Made by a program: the position numbers and the translations under genes. DNA of 64,000 nucleotides from positions 1,116,001-1,180,000 of the forward strand of contig NZ_JAFEJA010000001.1 of assembly GCF_016919245.1 (NCBI RefSeq). The letters run 5' to 3'. This stretch comes from Streptomyces zhihengii. Its GTDB lineage: Bacteria; Actinomycetota; Actinomycetes; Streptomycetales; Streptomycetaceae. Of the stretch, positions 16,944 through 24,513 are shown one piece after another. Position 1 is the stretch's first letter, and each line of letters starts with the position of its first letter. The notes beneath the pieces were generated by a model, which had not been told where the DNA came from, searched no databases, and worked only from the letters and a program-made list of their open reading frames with translations.

Positions 16944-17735
16944 TCAGAGCGGCAGCAGGTCGGGGCGCTTGGCCAGGACGTGGTCGCCGGAGCTCTCGCC
17001 CCGCAGCCGGCGCCCGATCCACGGCCCGAGGTACTCGCGGGCCCATTGGATGTCGTCGCGCCGGACCTCGAGCTGCCCGCGCGGGGGCAGCGGCGGCCAC
17101 GGCTGGTCCGGGTCGGCGGGCACCCGGAGGCCGAGGACCTGGGCGGCACGCAGGGCGACCCTGGTGTGCCCCTCGGGCGAGAGGTGCAGCCGGTCCGCGT
17201 CCCAGGCGCGCCGGTCCTGGACGGACTTCAGCGACCAGAGGTCGAGGACCGGGCAGCCGTACCGGTCGGCGATGGCCCGCACATGGGCGGTGTAGGTGGC
17301 GATCTTGCCCCGCAGGTGCCGCAGGACGGGCACGTCACGGGTGTCGAAGCCGGTGGTCACCATGACGGTGCCGACGCACGACGTCAGGTCGGCGACGGCG
17401 GCCTCGAAGCGCTCGGCCACGGCGTCCGGGTCGCTGCCCGGGCGGATGATGTCGTTGCCGCCCGCGCAGAAGCTCACCAGGTCGGGTGCGAGCTCCTTGG
17501 CCCTCGGGACCTGCTCGGCCACGATCTGGTCGAGCAGGCGGCCGCGTACGGCGAGGTTGGCGTAGCGGAAGCCGTGTTCGGGGGCGAGGTCGTCGAGGAG
17601 GACCGCGAAGCGGTCCGCCCATCCGACGAACGTCCCGTCGGGGGCGGGGTCGCCGACGCCCTCGGTGAAACTGTCACCGATCGCCGCGTACGACCCGAAT
17701 GCGCCACTGTTCTCTGTTCTCGAATCGTCTGCCAC
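16944..17735 (-). CDS. SGNH/GDSL-family esterase
   Basis: A 263-residue hydrolase. Block I is AAIGDSFTEG (Ser22 the nucleophile), block II gives NLAVRG, block III is CAGGNDII, and block V DADRLHLSPEGH supplies Asp and His. No signal peptide is visible, so it should act in the cytoplasm on an acyl ester or lipid. The GTG at 17735 has no obvious ribosome site. It faces the TetR gene tail to tail; the 130 nt between hold short G+C-rich inverted repeats. Confidence 0.9.
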   Translation of the reverse strand: MADDSRTENSGAFGSYAAIGDSFTEGVGDPAPDGTFVGWADRFAVLLDDLAPEHGFRYANLAVRGRLLDQIVAEQVPRAKELAPDLVSFCAGGNDIIRPGSDPDAVAERFEAAVADLTSCVGTVMVTTGFDTRDVPVLRHLRGKIATYTAHVRAIADRYGCPVLDLWSLKSVQDRRAWDADRLHLSPEGHTRVALRAAQVLGLRVPADPDQPWPPLPPRGQLEVRRDDIQWAREYLGPWIGRRLRGESSGDHVLAKRPDLLPL

Positions 17736-17844
17736 GGGACAGCATCTTTCACCCGCGGATGTGACCTACGCGACCGTAAGGAGGGGTTGACGGGTGGTGA
17801 TCTTTACCACCGGTCAACTTTTCCCCAAGCCGGAATACGCGGAA

Positions 17845-17876
17845 TCCCCCGCTCCGCCGCCGGACGGAGCGAGGGA
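17845..17876 (-). terminator. Possible terminator after the M23 peptidase gene
   Basis: A 12-bp stem with one mismatch (TCCCCCGCTCCG / CGGAGCGAGGGA) and an 8-nt loop, starting about 45 nt beyond the peptidase stop on the minus strand. Confidence 0.5.
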
Positions 17877-17922
17877 CCCGGACCGGCCGCCCGAGGGCCG
17901 CCGGAAGGAGTGCGCGGGCGCC

Positions 17923-18849
17923 TCAGAGGGAGACGCCGTGCTGGCGCAGGTACGCCAGCGGGTCGACGTCCGAGCCGTAGGAGGCACCGGTGCGGATCTC
18001 GAAGTGCAGGTGCGGGCCGGTGGAGTTGCCGGTCGAGCCGGAGAGGCCGATCTGGTCGCCGCCGGTCACCGACTGGCCGCTGGAGACGGACAGCGAGGAC
18101 AGGTGGGCGTACTGCGAGTAGGTGCCGTCGGTGTGCTGGATGACGACCTCGTTGCCGTACGAGCCACCCCATCCGGCCGACACGACGGTGCCGGCCGCGA
18201 CGGCCTTCACGGAGGTGCCGGTGGCGGCGACGAAGTCGACACCGGTGTGGTAACCGCTGGACCACATCGCGCCGTTCTGGTGGTACGGCGTGGAGATGGT
18301 GGCACCGGGGACGGGCGCGGAGAACCCGGCGGCCGAGCTCTTGGCCGCAGAGCTCTCGGCCGCGGGCTTCTCGGCCGGCTCCGCCGCGGGGGCGGCCTTG
18401 CGCGCGGTGTCGCGGGAGGCCCGCGAGGAGTCGTCGGCGCGGACCTCGGGGTCGCTCTTGGCCTGGGACTTGGCGCCGATGGTGAGTTCGAGACCCGGGT
18501 GGATCAGGGACGGGTCGGCACCGATGGCGCGGCGGTTGTCGTCGAAGAGCTGCTTCCAGCCGCCGCGGACGTCCTGCTCGTCGGCGATCTTCGACAGGTA
18601 GTCACCGGCCACCACGGTGTACGTCTTGGGGGCCTTGGCGGCGGGGGCCTTCGCCGCGACGGACGCCGCGGCGGGGACCGAGGCGACGGCCGGGGCGGGC
18701 GCCGCTGCGGGGGCCGGGCCGGTGGCCGCACCGGCGGCGGTGGCACCGATCAGCGGGAGTGCGATGGCGGCGCCGCCGGTCCCGGCGACGACGAAGCCGC
18801 GGGTGATGGGGCCTGCCTTGGGACGACGGTGCTTACCCTTTCGGGGCAT
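17923..18849 (-). CDS. Secreted LysM-M23 peptidoglycan endopeptidase
   Basis: A 308-residue exported cell-wall hydrolase. A twin-positive n-region and hydrophobic core ending AAGA form a signal peptide (about 1-42). A LysM domain follows (YTVVAGDYLSKIADEQDVRGGW, about 76-125), then an Ala/Glu-rich spacer and an M23 domain with HTGVDFVAATG (Zn ligands His and Asp), YAHLSSLSVSSGQSV and HLHFEIR. It should cut peptide cross-links in peptidoglycan, recruited by LysM. ATG 18849 has an AGAGGAAAG site upstream. The leader is a c-di-AMP riboswitch, so expression should fall when c-di-AMP is high, as for rpfA. Confidence 0.95.
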   Translation of the reverse strand: MPRKGKHRRPKAGPITRGFVVAGTGGAAIALPLIGATAAGAATGPAPAAAPAPAVASVPAAASVAAKAPAAKAPKTYTVVAGDYLSKIADEQDVRGGWKQLFDDNRRAIGADPSLIHPGLELTIGAKSQAKSDPEVRADDSSRASRDTARKAAPAAEPAEKPAAESSAAKSSAAGFSAPVPGATISTPYHQNGAMWSSGYHTGVDFVAATGTSVKAVAAGTVVSAGWGGSYGNEVVIQHTDGTYSQYAHLSSLSVSSGQSVTGGDQIGLSGSTGNSTGPHLHFEIRTGASYGSDVDPLAYLRQHGVSL

Positions 18850-18865
18850 GGCGCTTTCCTCTCCG

Positions 18866-19056
18866 GCGCCTGCGAGGTGAGCTGTCGGGTTCGGGCTGGA
18901 GATGCCCGTTCGCGCGAGCTGCGCGATTTCACCCCAAGCCGTCCGAATTCTCCGGATACGGCGTACTACCTGGGTCCCCCGCTCCTGCCACACGTGGGTT
19001 CGGTTGGGAGTCCGGTCGGCGGCAGGATTAGGCGTTCCGTCCGGATCGAGCGTGAC
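18866..19056 (-). ncRNA. c-di-AMP riboswitch (ydaO/yuaA class)
   Basis: On the minus strand the leader reads CGCCTAATCCTGCCGCC, then GGCAGGAGCGGGGGACCCA, CTTGGGGTGAAATCG, and finally CATCTCCAGCCCGAACCCG and ACAGCTCACCTCGCAGGCG. These blocks, in this order, are the conserved core of ydaO riboswitches as I know them from Streptomyces rpfA-type leaders. The element ends 16 nt before the start codon of the LysM-M23 gene, leaving only the ribosome site between. The 5' limit is approximate. Known function: binds c-di-AMP and turns off cell-wall hydrolase genes. Confidence 0.92.
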
Positions 19057-19439
19057 CGTAGGCGAACGGCGTCGGCGGAAACAAGCGTCGATTTCCGAAA
19101 GGCATTGCCGCGTCCGAATGGGCGCGGCATTTCCCGTCACCCTGCGTGGAGCGCGCCGGCCGGACGGCCTGCCCGGGGCGGCAGTTGAGCCCGGGGCGGC
19201 GGGCACGGTCCGTCACCGATGAGATCCTGCTCACCAGCCCGAGCCCATTTCCCTTTCATGCGGGGCACGTTATCCCCAAACCCTCAATTCGGACAGAATG
19301 CGCGAAAGGCTGTTCGGCGGCCTATTTGCCGCTCAAGATCGGCGGCATCGTCCGGCTTCGCCCCCTTTCCCCGCCGGCGGCTCCGCGGGGCGAAGGGGAG
19401 GGCGGCCGGGGGCCGTGGGGGCATGCCCGCACGACCCGG

Positions 19440-19482
19440 CGCGAACAGGACGATTGAATGATGAACGCGTGTCGTATGGTCG
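19440..19482 (+). promoter_or_regulatory. Possible promoter of the tyrosine phosphatase gene
   Basis: TTGAAT at 19454-19459 and TATGGT at 19475-19480 are spaced 15 nt apart, about 55 nt upstream of GTG 19535. The spacing is short and the call is weak. The rest of 19057-19534 shows no gene. Confidence 0.3.
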
Positions 19483-19534
19483 GGTTCGCGCCTCCGTCGG
19501 CGACCGCCGACGGCAGTCACCCGAAGGAGTCCAC

Positions 19535-20347
19535 GTGACGCAGCAGCTGCCGCAGGCCCCGTCGACAGAGCCCGAACTCGCCGGAGTCCGCAATTTCCGC
19601 GACGTCGGCGGGCTGCCCACCGTGGACGGCCGGCGGGTGCGGCACGGCAGGCTGTTCCGCAGCGGACACCTCGCGCACGCCACGGCGAGCGACGCCGCGT
19701 ACCTGTCCACGCTCGGTCTGCACACCGTCTTCGACTTCCGCAACGCCGCGGACCACCGGCTGGAGGGTCCGGACGTCGAGCTGCCCGGCGTGCGCAACGT
19801 CAACCTGCCGCTGAGCGACCCGGCGGACGGCGCGGAGTTCTGGCGGATGGTCCGCGACGGGAACCTCGACCAGCTCAAGGCGATCCTGGCGGACGGCAAG
19901 GGCGCGGACCGGATGATCGCCTCGTACCGCCTGATCGTCACCGAGCGGACGGCCGAGCACAGCCGGGTGCTGCACTCGCTCGCCGAGGACAGCGTGCCCG
20001 CGCTGATGCACTGTGCGGCGGGCAAGGACCGCGCCGGTCTCTCCGTCGCCGTCACCCTGCTCGCGGTCGGCGTGGAGCGCGAGGCGATCGAGGCGGACTA
20101 CCTGAAGTCCAACGACCCGCACCGCCGCTACAAGGTGCGCCGCAGCTCCGACTCCCCCGAGGCGATGTCCGCGGAGGTCATGGAGCTGCTCAACCCGCTC
20201 TTCGACGCGCGGGCCGCCTACCTCGCGGCGGCCTTCGAGACGATCGACGAGACCTGGGGCGGGACGGAGCGGTACTTCTCCGAGGGGCTCGGCCTCTCCC
20301 CCGAGACCCGGGAGCGGCTGCGCGAGCGGCTCGTCGAGGACGCCTGA
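19535..20347 (+). CDS. Tyrosine-protein phosphatase (Y_phosphatase3 type)
   Basis: A 270-residue cytoplasmic phosphatase. It opens with LAGVRNFRDVGGLPT (residues 15-29), the family entry motif, and has the P-loop HCAAGKDR (nucleophile Cys160, Arg166) followed by AGLSVAVTLLAVGV. Relatives dephosphorylate phosphotyrosine and sometimes phosphoinositides (PtpB of Mycobacterium). GTG 19535 has AAGGAG upstream. It stands alone and reads toward the small membrane protein gene; the substrate is unknown. Confidence 0.92.
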   Translation: MTQQLPQAPSTEPELAGVRNFRDVGGLPTVDGRRVRHGRLFRSGHLAHATASDAAYLSTLGLHTVFDFRNAADHRLEGPDVELPGVRNVNLPLSDPADGAEFWRMVRDGNLDQLKAILADGKGADRMIASYRLIVTERTAEHSRVLHSLAEDSVPALMHCAAGKDRAGLSVAVTLLAVGVEREAIEADYLKSNDPHRRYKVRRSSDSPEAMSAEVMELLNPLFDARAAYLAAAFETIDETWGGTERYFSEGLGLSPETRERLRERLVEDA

Positions 20348-20400
20348 GCCCGCCCGGGCGCGGAACCCCGGCCGGGGGGACCCGCCCCCGGTCCCGCCCG

Positions 20401-20460
20401 GCGGGCGGCCGGCGGGCGGCCGGCGGGCGGGCGGCGGGCGGGCGGGCGGCCGGCGGCGGG
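20401..20460. repeat. GGC/GCGG simple-sequence tract
   Basis: Sixty bases made almost only of GGCGGGCGGCC-type units between the phosphatase and the 54-aa gene, which are convergent. Several short self-pairing registers exist, so it may act as a weak terminator. Confidence 0.6.
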
Positions 20461-20461
20461 G

Positions 20462-20626
20462 CTACTGGTTCCGAGCGCCGACGAGGAACAGCAGGTAGAG
20501 GAAGCCGGCCACGAGGTGGCCGGCGATCAGATAGGCGAAGAGGCGGATCACCAGCCCGCGGGGGAAGCGGTCCTCACGCGGGCTCGCGCCCGGTCGCGCT
20601 CTGCCGTCCAGCGGATCGTGCGACAT
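20462..20626 (-). CDS. Small single-span membrane protein (DUF6126-like)
   Basis: A 54-residue protein. A polar, Arg-rich N-terminus ends in REDRFPRGLVIRLFAYL, and one membrane helix (about 26-50, LIAGHLVAGFLYLLFLVGA) leads to a short RNQ tail. I recognise this as the DUF6126-type protein often found beside XRE-cupin regulators in Streptomyces. It follows the XRE gene by 24 nt and is probably co-transcribed. The function is unknown; it may anchor or modulate the regulator or sit near hopanoid-rich membrane. Confidence 0.8.
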   Translation of the reverse strand: MSHDPLDGRARPGASPREDRFPRGLVIRLFAYLIAGHLVAGFLYLLFLVGARNQ

Positions 20627-20650
20627 GTCCTGGATCACGTACCTTCCGGG

Positions 20651-21238
20651 TCAGACGTGCGGATGGAAGTCGGGGCTCTGGAGCAGCGTGTGCATGAAGA
20701 GCAGCTCCGCCCCGTCGGAGGTGGCGGCGGCGATCCGGTGGGGGGTCAGCGAGTCGAAGTGGGCGCTGTCGCCGGGCGCCATCTCGTGGACGGTGTCGCC
20801 GAGGACGAGGCGCAGGCGGCCGTCGAGGACGTACAGCCACTCCTCGCCGGGGTGCACCCGGACCAGGTCGCCCTGGGCGCCGTACGGCACCACCACCCGC
20901 AGCGCCTGCATGGCGCGGCCGGAGGCGCCGACCTGGTGGTACGTCCAGCCGTCGGCGTTCATCGGGGCGGCCCGGCCGCCGCGGATGACGGGCTGCTCCT
21001 CGGGCGGCAGCTCGCCGAGCACCTCGCCGACCGTCGTACCGTAGATCCTGGCGAGAGCGAGGAGCATCGGCAGCGAGGGCTGGCGGTGCCCGGTCTCCAG
21101 GCGGGACAGATGGGCGGGCGAGAGCCCGGCGCGCAGGGCGGCGGCCTCCAGGGTGAGCCCTCTGCTGCGGCGCAGGTCGCGCAGCCGGGGGGCGACGCGG
21201 TCGAGCCCGTCGGCCGGCGTCGCGGCGGATGTGGTCAT
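20651..21238 (-). CDS. XRE-family regulator with C-terminal cupin domain
   Basis: A 195-residue regulator. The XRE HTH is at residues 15-70 (LRDLRRSRGLTLEAAALRAG, then LSPAHLSRLETGHRQPSLPML) and a small beta-barrel cupin at about 115-185 (VRVHPGEEWLYVLDGRLRLVLGD, MAPGDSAHFDSLTPHRI). The HxxEE-like metal site is only partly kept. Proteins of this architecture are often autorepressors that sense small metabolites. Two 17-bp inverted repeats 20-60 nt upstream are its likely operators. The hopanoid genes end 105 nt away on the same strand, but whether it controls them is unproven. Confidence 0.9.
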   Translation of the reverse strand: MTTSAATPADGLDRVAPRLRDLRRSRGLTLEAAALRAGLSPAHLSRLETGHRQPSLPMLLALARIYGTTVGEVLGELPPEEQPVIRGGRAAPMNADGWTYHQVGASGRAMQALRVVVPYGAQGDLVRVHPGEEWLYVLDGRLRLVLGDTVHEMAPGDSAHFDSLTPHRIAAATSDGAELLFMHTLLQSPDFHPHV

Positions 21239-21257
21239 GTGACCATTGCGCCACCTG

Positions 21258-21294
21258 CTTGCCGCTGAGGCAAGTTTCTTGCCCCTGAGGCAAA
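21258..21294. promoter_or_regulatory. Paired operators upstream of the XRE-cupin gene
   Basis: CTTGCC-GCTGA-GGCAAG (21258-21274) and CTTGCC-CCTGA-GGCAAA (21278-21294) are near-identical inverted repeats whose centres are 20 bp apart, two turns of the helix. This is the arrangement expected for two cooperating repressor dimers, 20-56 nt upstream of the XRE start. Confidence 0.75.
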
Positions 21295-21343
21295 AACGGG
21301 GCGGGCGAGCCCGAGGGCGGCGCGGAGCTGGGCCGGGCCGCGC

Positions 21344-22738
21344 TCAGCGGTTGCCGACGGCCTGGCGCACCAGGGTCCTGCCGAAGTCCCACATCAGTCC
21401 GCCGCCGTTGTGGGCGTCGTCCATCACGGCGGTGAACGCCGACACGAAGCGGTCGACCTCCCGCTCGCCGATGATCAGCGGCGGGATCAGCTTGATCACC
21501 TCCAGGTGGTCCCCGGAGACCTGGGTGAGGATCCGGTGCCGCTGGAGCAGGGGCACCACGACCATCTGCGCGAAGAGTCCCTTGCGTGCCGCCTGGAGCA
21601 TCGCCCAGCGGCTGCGGAGCCTGATCGACTCGGGCCGGCCGAACTCGATGCCGATCATCAGTCCCCGGCCTCGGACCTCGTGCAGCAGCTCGTACCGGTC
21701 GACGAGGGCGGCGAGCCGGGAGCGCAGCAGTTCGCCGGTGACCCGCGCGTTGGCGACGACGTGCTCGTCCTCCAGGACCGCGAGCACGGCGAGGCCGGAC
21801 GCCATCGCCTGCGCGTTGGAGCCGAAGCTCGCGGAGTGCACCAGGACCCGGTCCATGGAGGAGTAGACCTTCTTGAAGATCCAGTCCTTGCCGAGGGTCG
21901 CGCCCACCGGGACGTAGCCGCCGGAGAGCGCCTTCGCCACACAGACCAGGTCGGGCTCGACGCCCGCCTCGTACTGGAAGGCGTAGAAGTCGCCGGTGCG
22001 GCCGAGGCCGGTCTGCACCTCGTCCGCGACGAGCAGCGCGCCGTGGGCGTGCAGCAGTTCCTGGGCGGAGCGGAGGTAGCCGGGCGGCGCCGCGTGGACG
22101 CCCTTGCCCTGGATCGGTTCGACGACGAGGGCCGCGACGTCCCCGGCGCGCAGTTCGCGCTCCAGGGCGTCGAGGTCGCCGAGCCCGACGGCCGTGTCGG
22201 GCAGCAGCGGGGCGAAGCCGTCCCGGAAGGCGTTCTCCCCGTTGACCGACAGCGCGCCGGCGGTGAGGCCGTGGAAGGCGTGGGCGCAGTACAGGACCCG
22301 CGGCCGGCCGGTGGCGCGGCGGGCGAACTTGAGCGCGGTCTCCACCGCCTCCGTGCCGCTGTTGCCGAAGAAGACCCGGTCGAGGTGGGGGGTCTGGGCG
22401 AGCAGCCGCTCGGCGAGGAGTCCGGGCAGCGGCTGGCAGTCGAAGCGGGTGAGGTCGGCGAGCTGGGCGTCGAGCACGTCGTGCAGCGCCTTGCGGACGA
22501 CGGGGTGGTGGCGTCCGAGGCCCATGACGCCGAAGCCGCCGAGCATGTCGAGGTAGTCGTTGCCCTCGGCGTCCCAGAAGTAGGCGCCCTCGGCCCGTTC
22601 GTAGACCTTGTCGAAGCCGATGGTGCGCAGCATCCGGGGCAGTTGGTGGTTGAGATGGCGGCTGTGCAGCTCGTAGCGTTCCGCTCCGCGCCGCGCCAGC
22701 AGCTCCGTCAGGTCGAAGCCTCCGGGTGGCCTGGTCAT
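21344..22738 (-). CDS. hpnO: Hopanoid class-III aminotransferase (HpnO-like)
   Basis: A 464-residue PLP enzyme. GNSGTEAVETALKFARRATG near residue 127 binds the phosphate, LVADEVQTGLGRTG near 232 is the PLP-Asp motif, and the Schiff-base lysine is in CVAKALSGGYVPVG. It should convert ribosylhopane to aminobacteriohopanetriol, the main polar hopanoid of Streptomyces. It is last in the hopanoid cluster, 96 nt after hpnH. That gap holds no gene: the dxs and ispG copies I recall at this point in S. coelicolor are absent. Confidence 0.9.
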   Translation of the reverse strand: MTRPPGGFDLTELLARRGAERYELHSRHLNHQLPRMLRTIGFDKVYERAEGAYFWDAEGNDYLDMLGGFGVMGLGRHHPVVRKALHDVLDAQLADLTRFDCQPLPGLLAERLLAQTPHLDRVFFGNSGTEAVETALKFARRATGRPRVLYCAHAFHGLTAGALSVNGENAFRDGFAPLLPDTAVGLGDLDALERELRAGDVAALVVEPIQGKGVHAAPPGYLRSAQELLHAHGALLVADEVQTGLGRTGDFYAFQYEAGVEPDLVCVAKALSGGYVPVGATLGKDWIFKKVYSSMDRVLVHSASFGSNAQAMASGLAVLAVLEDEHVVANARVTGELLRSRLAALVDRYELLHEVRGRGLMIGIEFGRPESIRLRSRWAMLQAARKGLFAQMVVVPLLQRHRILTQVSGDHLEVIKLIPPLIIGEREVDRFVSAFTAVMDDAHNGGGLMWDFGRTLVRQAVGNR

Positions 22739-22834
22739 CGCTCGCCTCTCCTCATCCGCCTCGCTCCTCGCTCCCGGCTCCGGGGCCGGTCCCGCCGCGC
22801 CGGCGGCCGCCGTGCGGCCGCCTCGCGCCTCCGG

Positions 22835-23848
22835 CTAGCCCGACACCGACTCGCGCGCGGCGCGCAGCGACTCCTTGAGGGAGCCCATGGTGGCGAGGAC
22901 GGCGGTGGGCTCGTAGCCGCAGTGCGCCATGCAGTTGGCGCAGCGGTCGTCCTTGCCGCGGCCGTAGGAGTCCCAGTCGGTCTCCTCGATGAGCTGCCGG
23001 TAGGTGGGCACGTAGCCGTCGGCCATCAGGTAGCAGGGCCGCTGCCATCCGAAGAGCGAGTAGTTGGGGATCGCCCAGGCGGTGCAGGGGAAGTCGGCCC
23101 TGCCCTCCAGGAAGTCGAGGAAGAGCGGCGAGTGGTTGAGCCGCCAGCGCCGCCGGTTGCCGCCGGAGAACGCCTTGCGGAAGAGCTCCCGGGTCTGCTC
23201 GACGCCGAGGAAGTGCTCCTGGTCGGGGGCCTTCTCGTAGGCGTAGGCGGGCGAGATCATCATCTCGTCGACCTTGAGGTCGTCGTTGAGGTAGTCGAGG
23301 ACCTCGATGACGGTCTGCGGGGTGTCGGTGTTGAAGAAGGTCGAGTTGGTGGTGACCCGGAAGCCGCGCCGCTTGGCCTCCTTGATCGCCTCCACCGCCT
23401 CGTCGAAGACGCCCTCCTTGGCCACCGAGGCGTCGTGCCGCTCGCGCAGCCCGTCGATGTGCACGGCGAACGCGAAGTAGGGCGAGGGCGTGAACTTCTC
23501 GATCTTCTTGCGCAGCAGCAGGGCGTTGGTGCAGAGGAAGACGTACTTCCTGCGGGCGACGAGCTGGCGGACGATCTCGTCGATCTGGGGGTGCATCAGC
23601 GGTTCCCCGCCGGCGATGGAGACCATCGGCGCACCGGACTCCAGGACCGCCCCGACCGCCTGCGCCACCGGCATCCGCTGCTTGAGCACACCGGCCGGAT
23701 GCTGGATCTTCCCGCATCCCTCGCACGCGAGGTTGCACGCGTAGAGCGGCTCCAGTTCGACGATCAGCGGGAACTTCTCCCGCCTGCGGAGCTTCTGTTC
23801 GAAGAGATACGTACCGACCCTGATGGTCTGGCGGAGCGGCATGGCCAT
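22835..23848 (-). CDS. hpnH: Adenosylhopane synthase, radical SAM (HpnH)
   Basis: A 337-residue radical SAM enzyme that joins a 5'-deoxyadenosyl group to hopene to form adenosylhopane. The cluster-binding cysteines are Cys38, Cys42 and Cys45 in CNLACEGC, and SIAGGEPLMH supplies the SAM-binding GGE motif. The C-terminal CANCMAHCGYE cysteines match the HpnH SPASM-like tail. ATG 23848 has a full AGGAGGTGA site seven bases upstream, which overlaps the hpnG stop. It acts on the product of Shc, two genes upstream. Confidence 0.95.
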   Translation of the reverse strand: MAMPLRQTIRVGTYLFEQKLRRREKFPLIVELEPLYACNLACEGCGKIQHPAGVLKQRMPVAQAVGAVLESGAPMVSIAGGEPLMHPQIDEIVRQLVARRKYVFLCTNALLLRKKIEKFTPSPYFAFAVHIDGLRERHDASVAKEGVFDEAVEAIKEAKRRGFRVTTNSTFFNTDTPQTVIEVLDYLNDDLKVDEMMISPAYAYEKAPDQEHFLGVEQTRELFRKAFSGGNRRRWRLNHSPLFLDFLEGRADFPCTAWAIPNYSLFGWQRPCYLMADGYVPTYRQLIEETDWDSYGRGKDDRCANCMAHCGYEPTAVLATMGSLKESLRAARESVSG

Positions 23849-23853
23849 CTGGC

Positions 23854-24513
23854 TCACCTCCTGGGGAGCAGCGAAGAACGGTGCCATTCGTGGAATGCGG
23901 GAAGCACGGCGCGCAGGACGCGGAAGGCCGATATTCCCCCGCGTACCGTGCCGATACGGACCAGCTCGTGCTCCGGGGCGTCCACGACCACCCGGACGGC
24001 GGCAACCGGGCGGGGTCCGGCGCGCAGGGCGCTGCCCAGCGTGGCGGCGGACTCCATGTCGACGGCGATCGCGCCGGTGGCCTCCAGCAGGGCGCGTTCC
24101 GGGCCGCGCACCACGTGGTCGACGCCCGCCAGGACCCCGCCGTGCACGGTACGGCCGGGGACGGCCCGGGCGACGGCCTCGCGCAGCAGGGCGGCGTCGG
24201 TGCAGGGGGTGACGACGCCGCCGGCGCTCGTCCGGTCGGCGACGACGAGGTCTCCGGGGTGCATGCCGGGCACCAGGCCGGCGCAGAAGCCGGAGGCGAT
24301 GACGGCGGCCGTCCTGAGGGGTTCGGCGGAACAGGCCGCGAGGACGGCCCGCTCGGCGTTGGCCGGTCCCATGCCGGTGCGCAGGACCCGGGCCGCGCCG
24401 CGGCCCGCGCCCCGGCCCGTGAGGCCGCCCCGCAGGGCGAGCCTCTCGATGCCGAGGGCGCAGGCGATCAGCAGCGGCGGGCCGGAGCCGTCGGGTCCCG
24501 GCTCGGTGCCCAT
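23854..24513 (-). CDS. hpnG: Adenosylhopane nucleosidase / phosphorylase-fold protein (HpnG)
   Basis: A 219-residue nucleoside-phosphorylase-fold enzyme. SGFCAGLVPGMHPGDLVVAD near residue 87 and AVDMESAATLGSAL near 155 are family motifs. HpnG removes adenine from adenosylhopane to give ribosylhopane. ATG 24513 overlaps the shc stop by one base (TGATG) and the gene ends in front of the hpnH ribosome site, so all three are coupled. Confidence 0.9.
   Translation of the reverse strand: MGTEPGPDGSGPPLLIACALGIERLALRGGLTGRGAGRGAARVLRTGMGPANAERAVLAACSAEPLRTAAVIASGFCAGLVPGMHPGDLVVADRTSAGGVVTPCTDAALLREAVARAVPGRTVHGGVLAGVDHVVRGPERALLEATGAIAVDMESAATLGSALRAGPRPVAAVRVVVDAPEHELVRIGTVRGGISAFRVLRAVLPAFHEWHRSSLLPRR

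Noticed and set aside
20401..20460. Regular GGCGGGCGGCC units as a possible array
   Set aside because: Simple-sequence repeat without unique spacers; not CRISPR.
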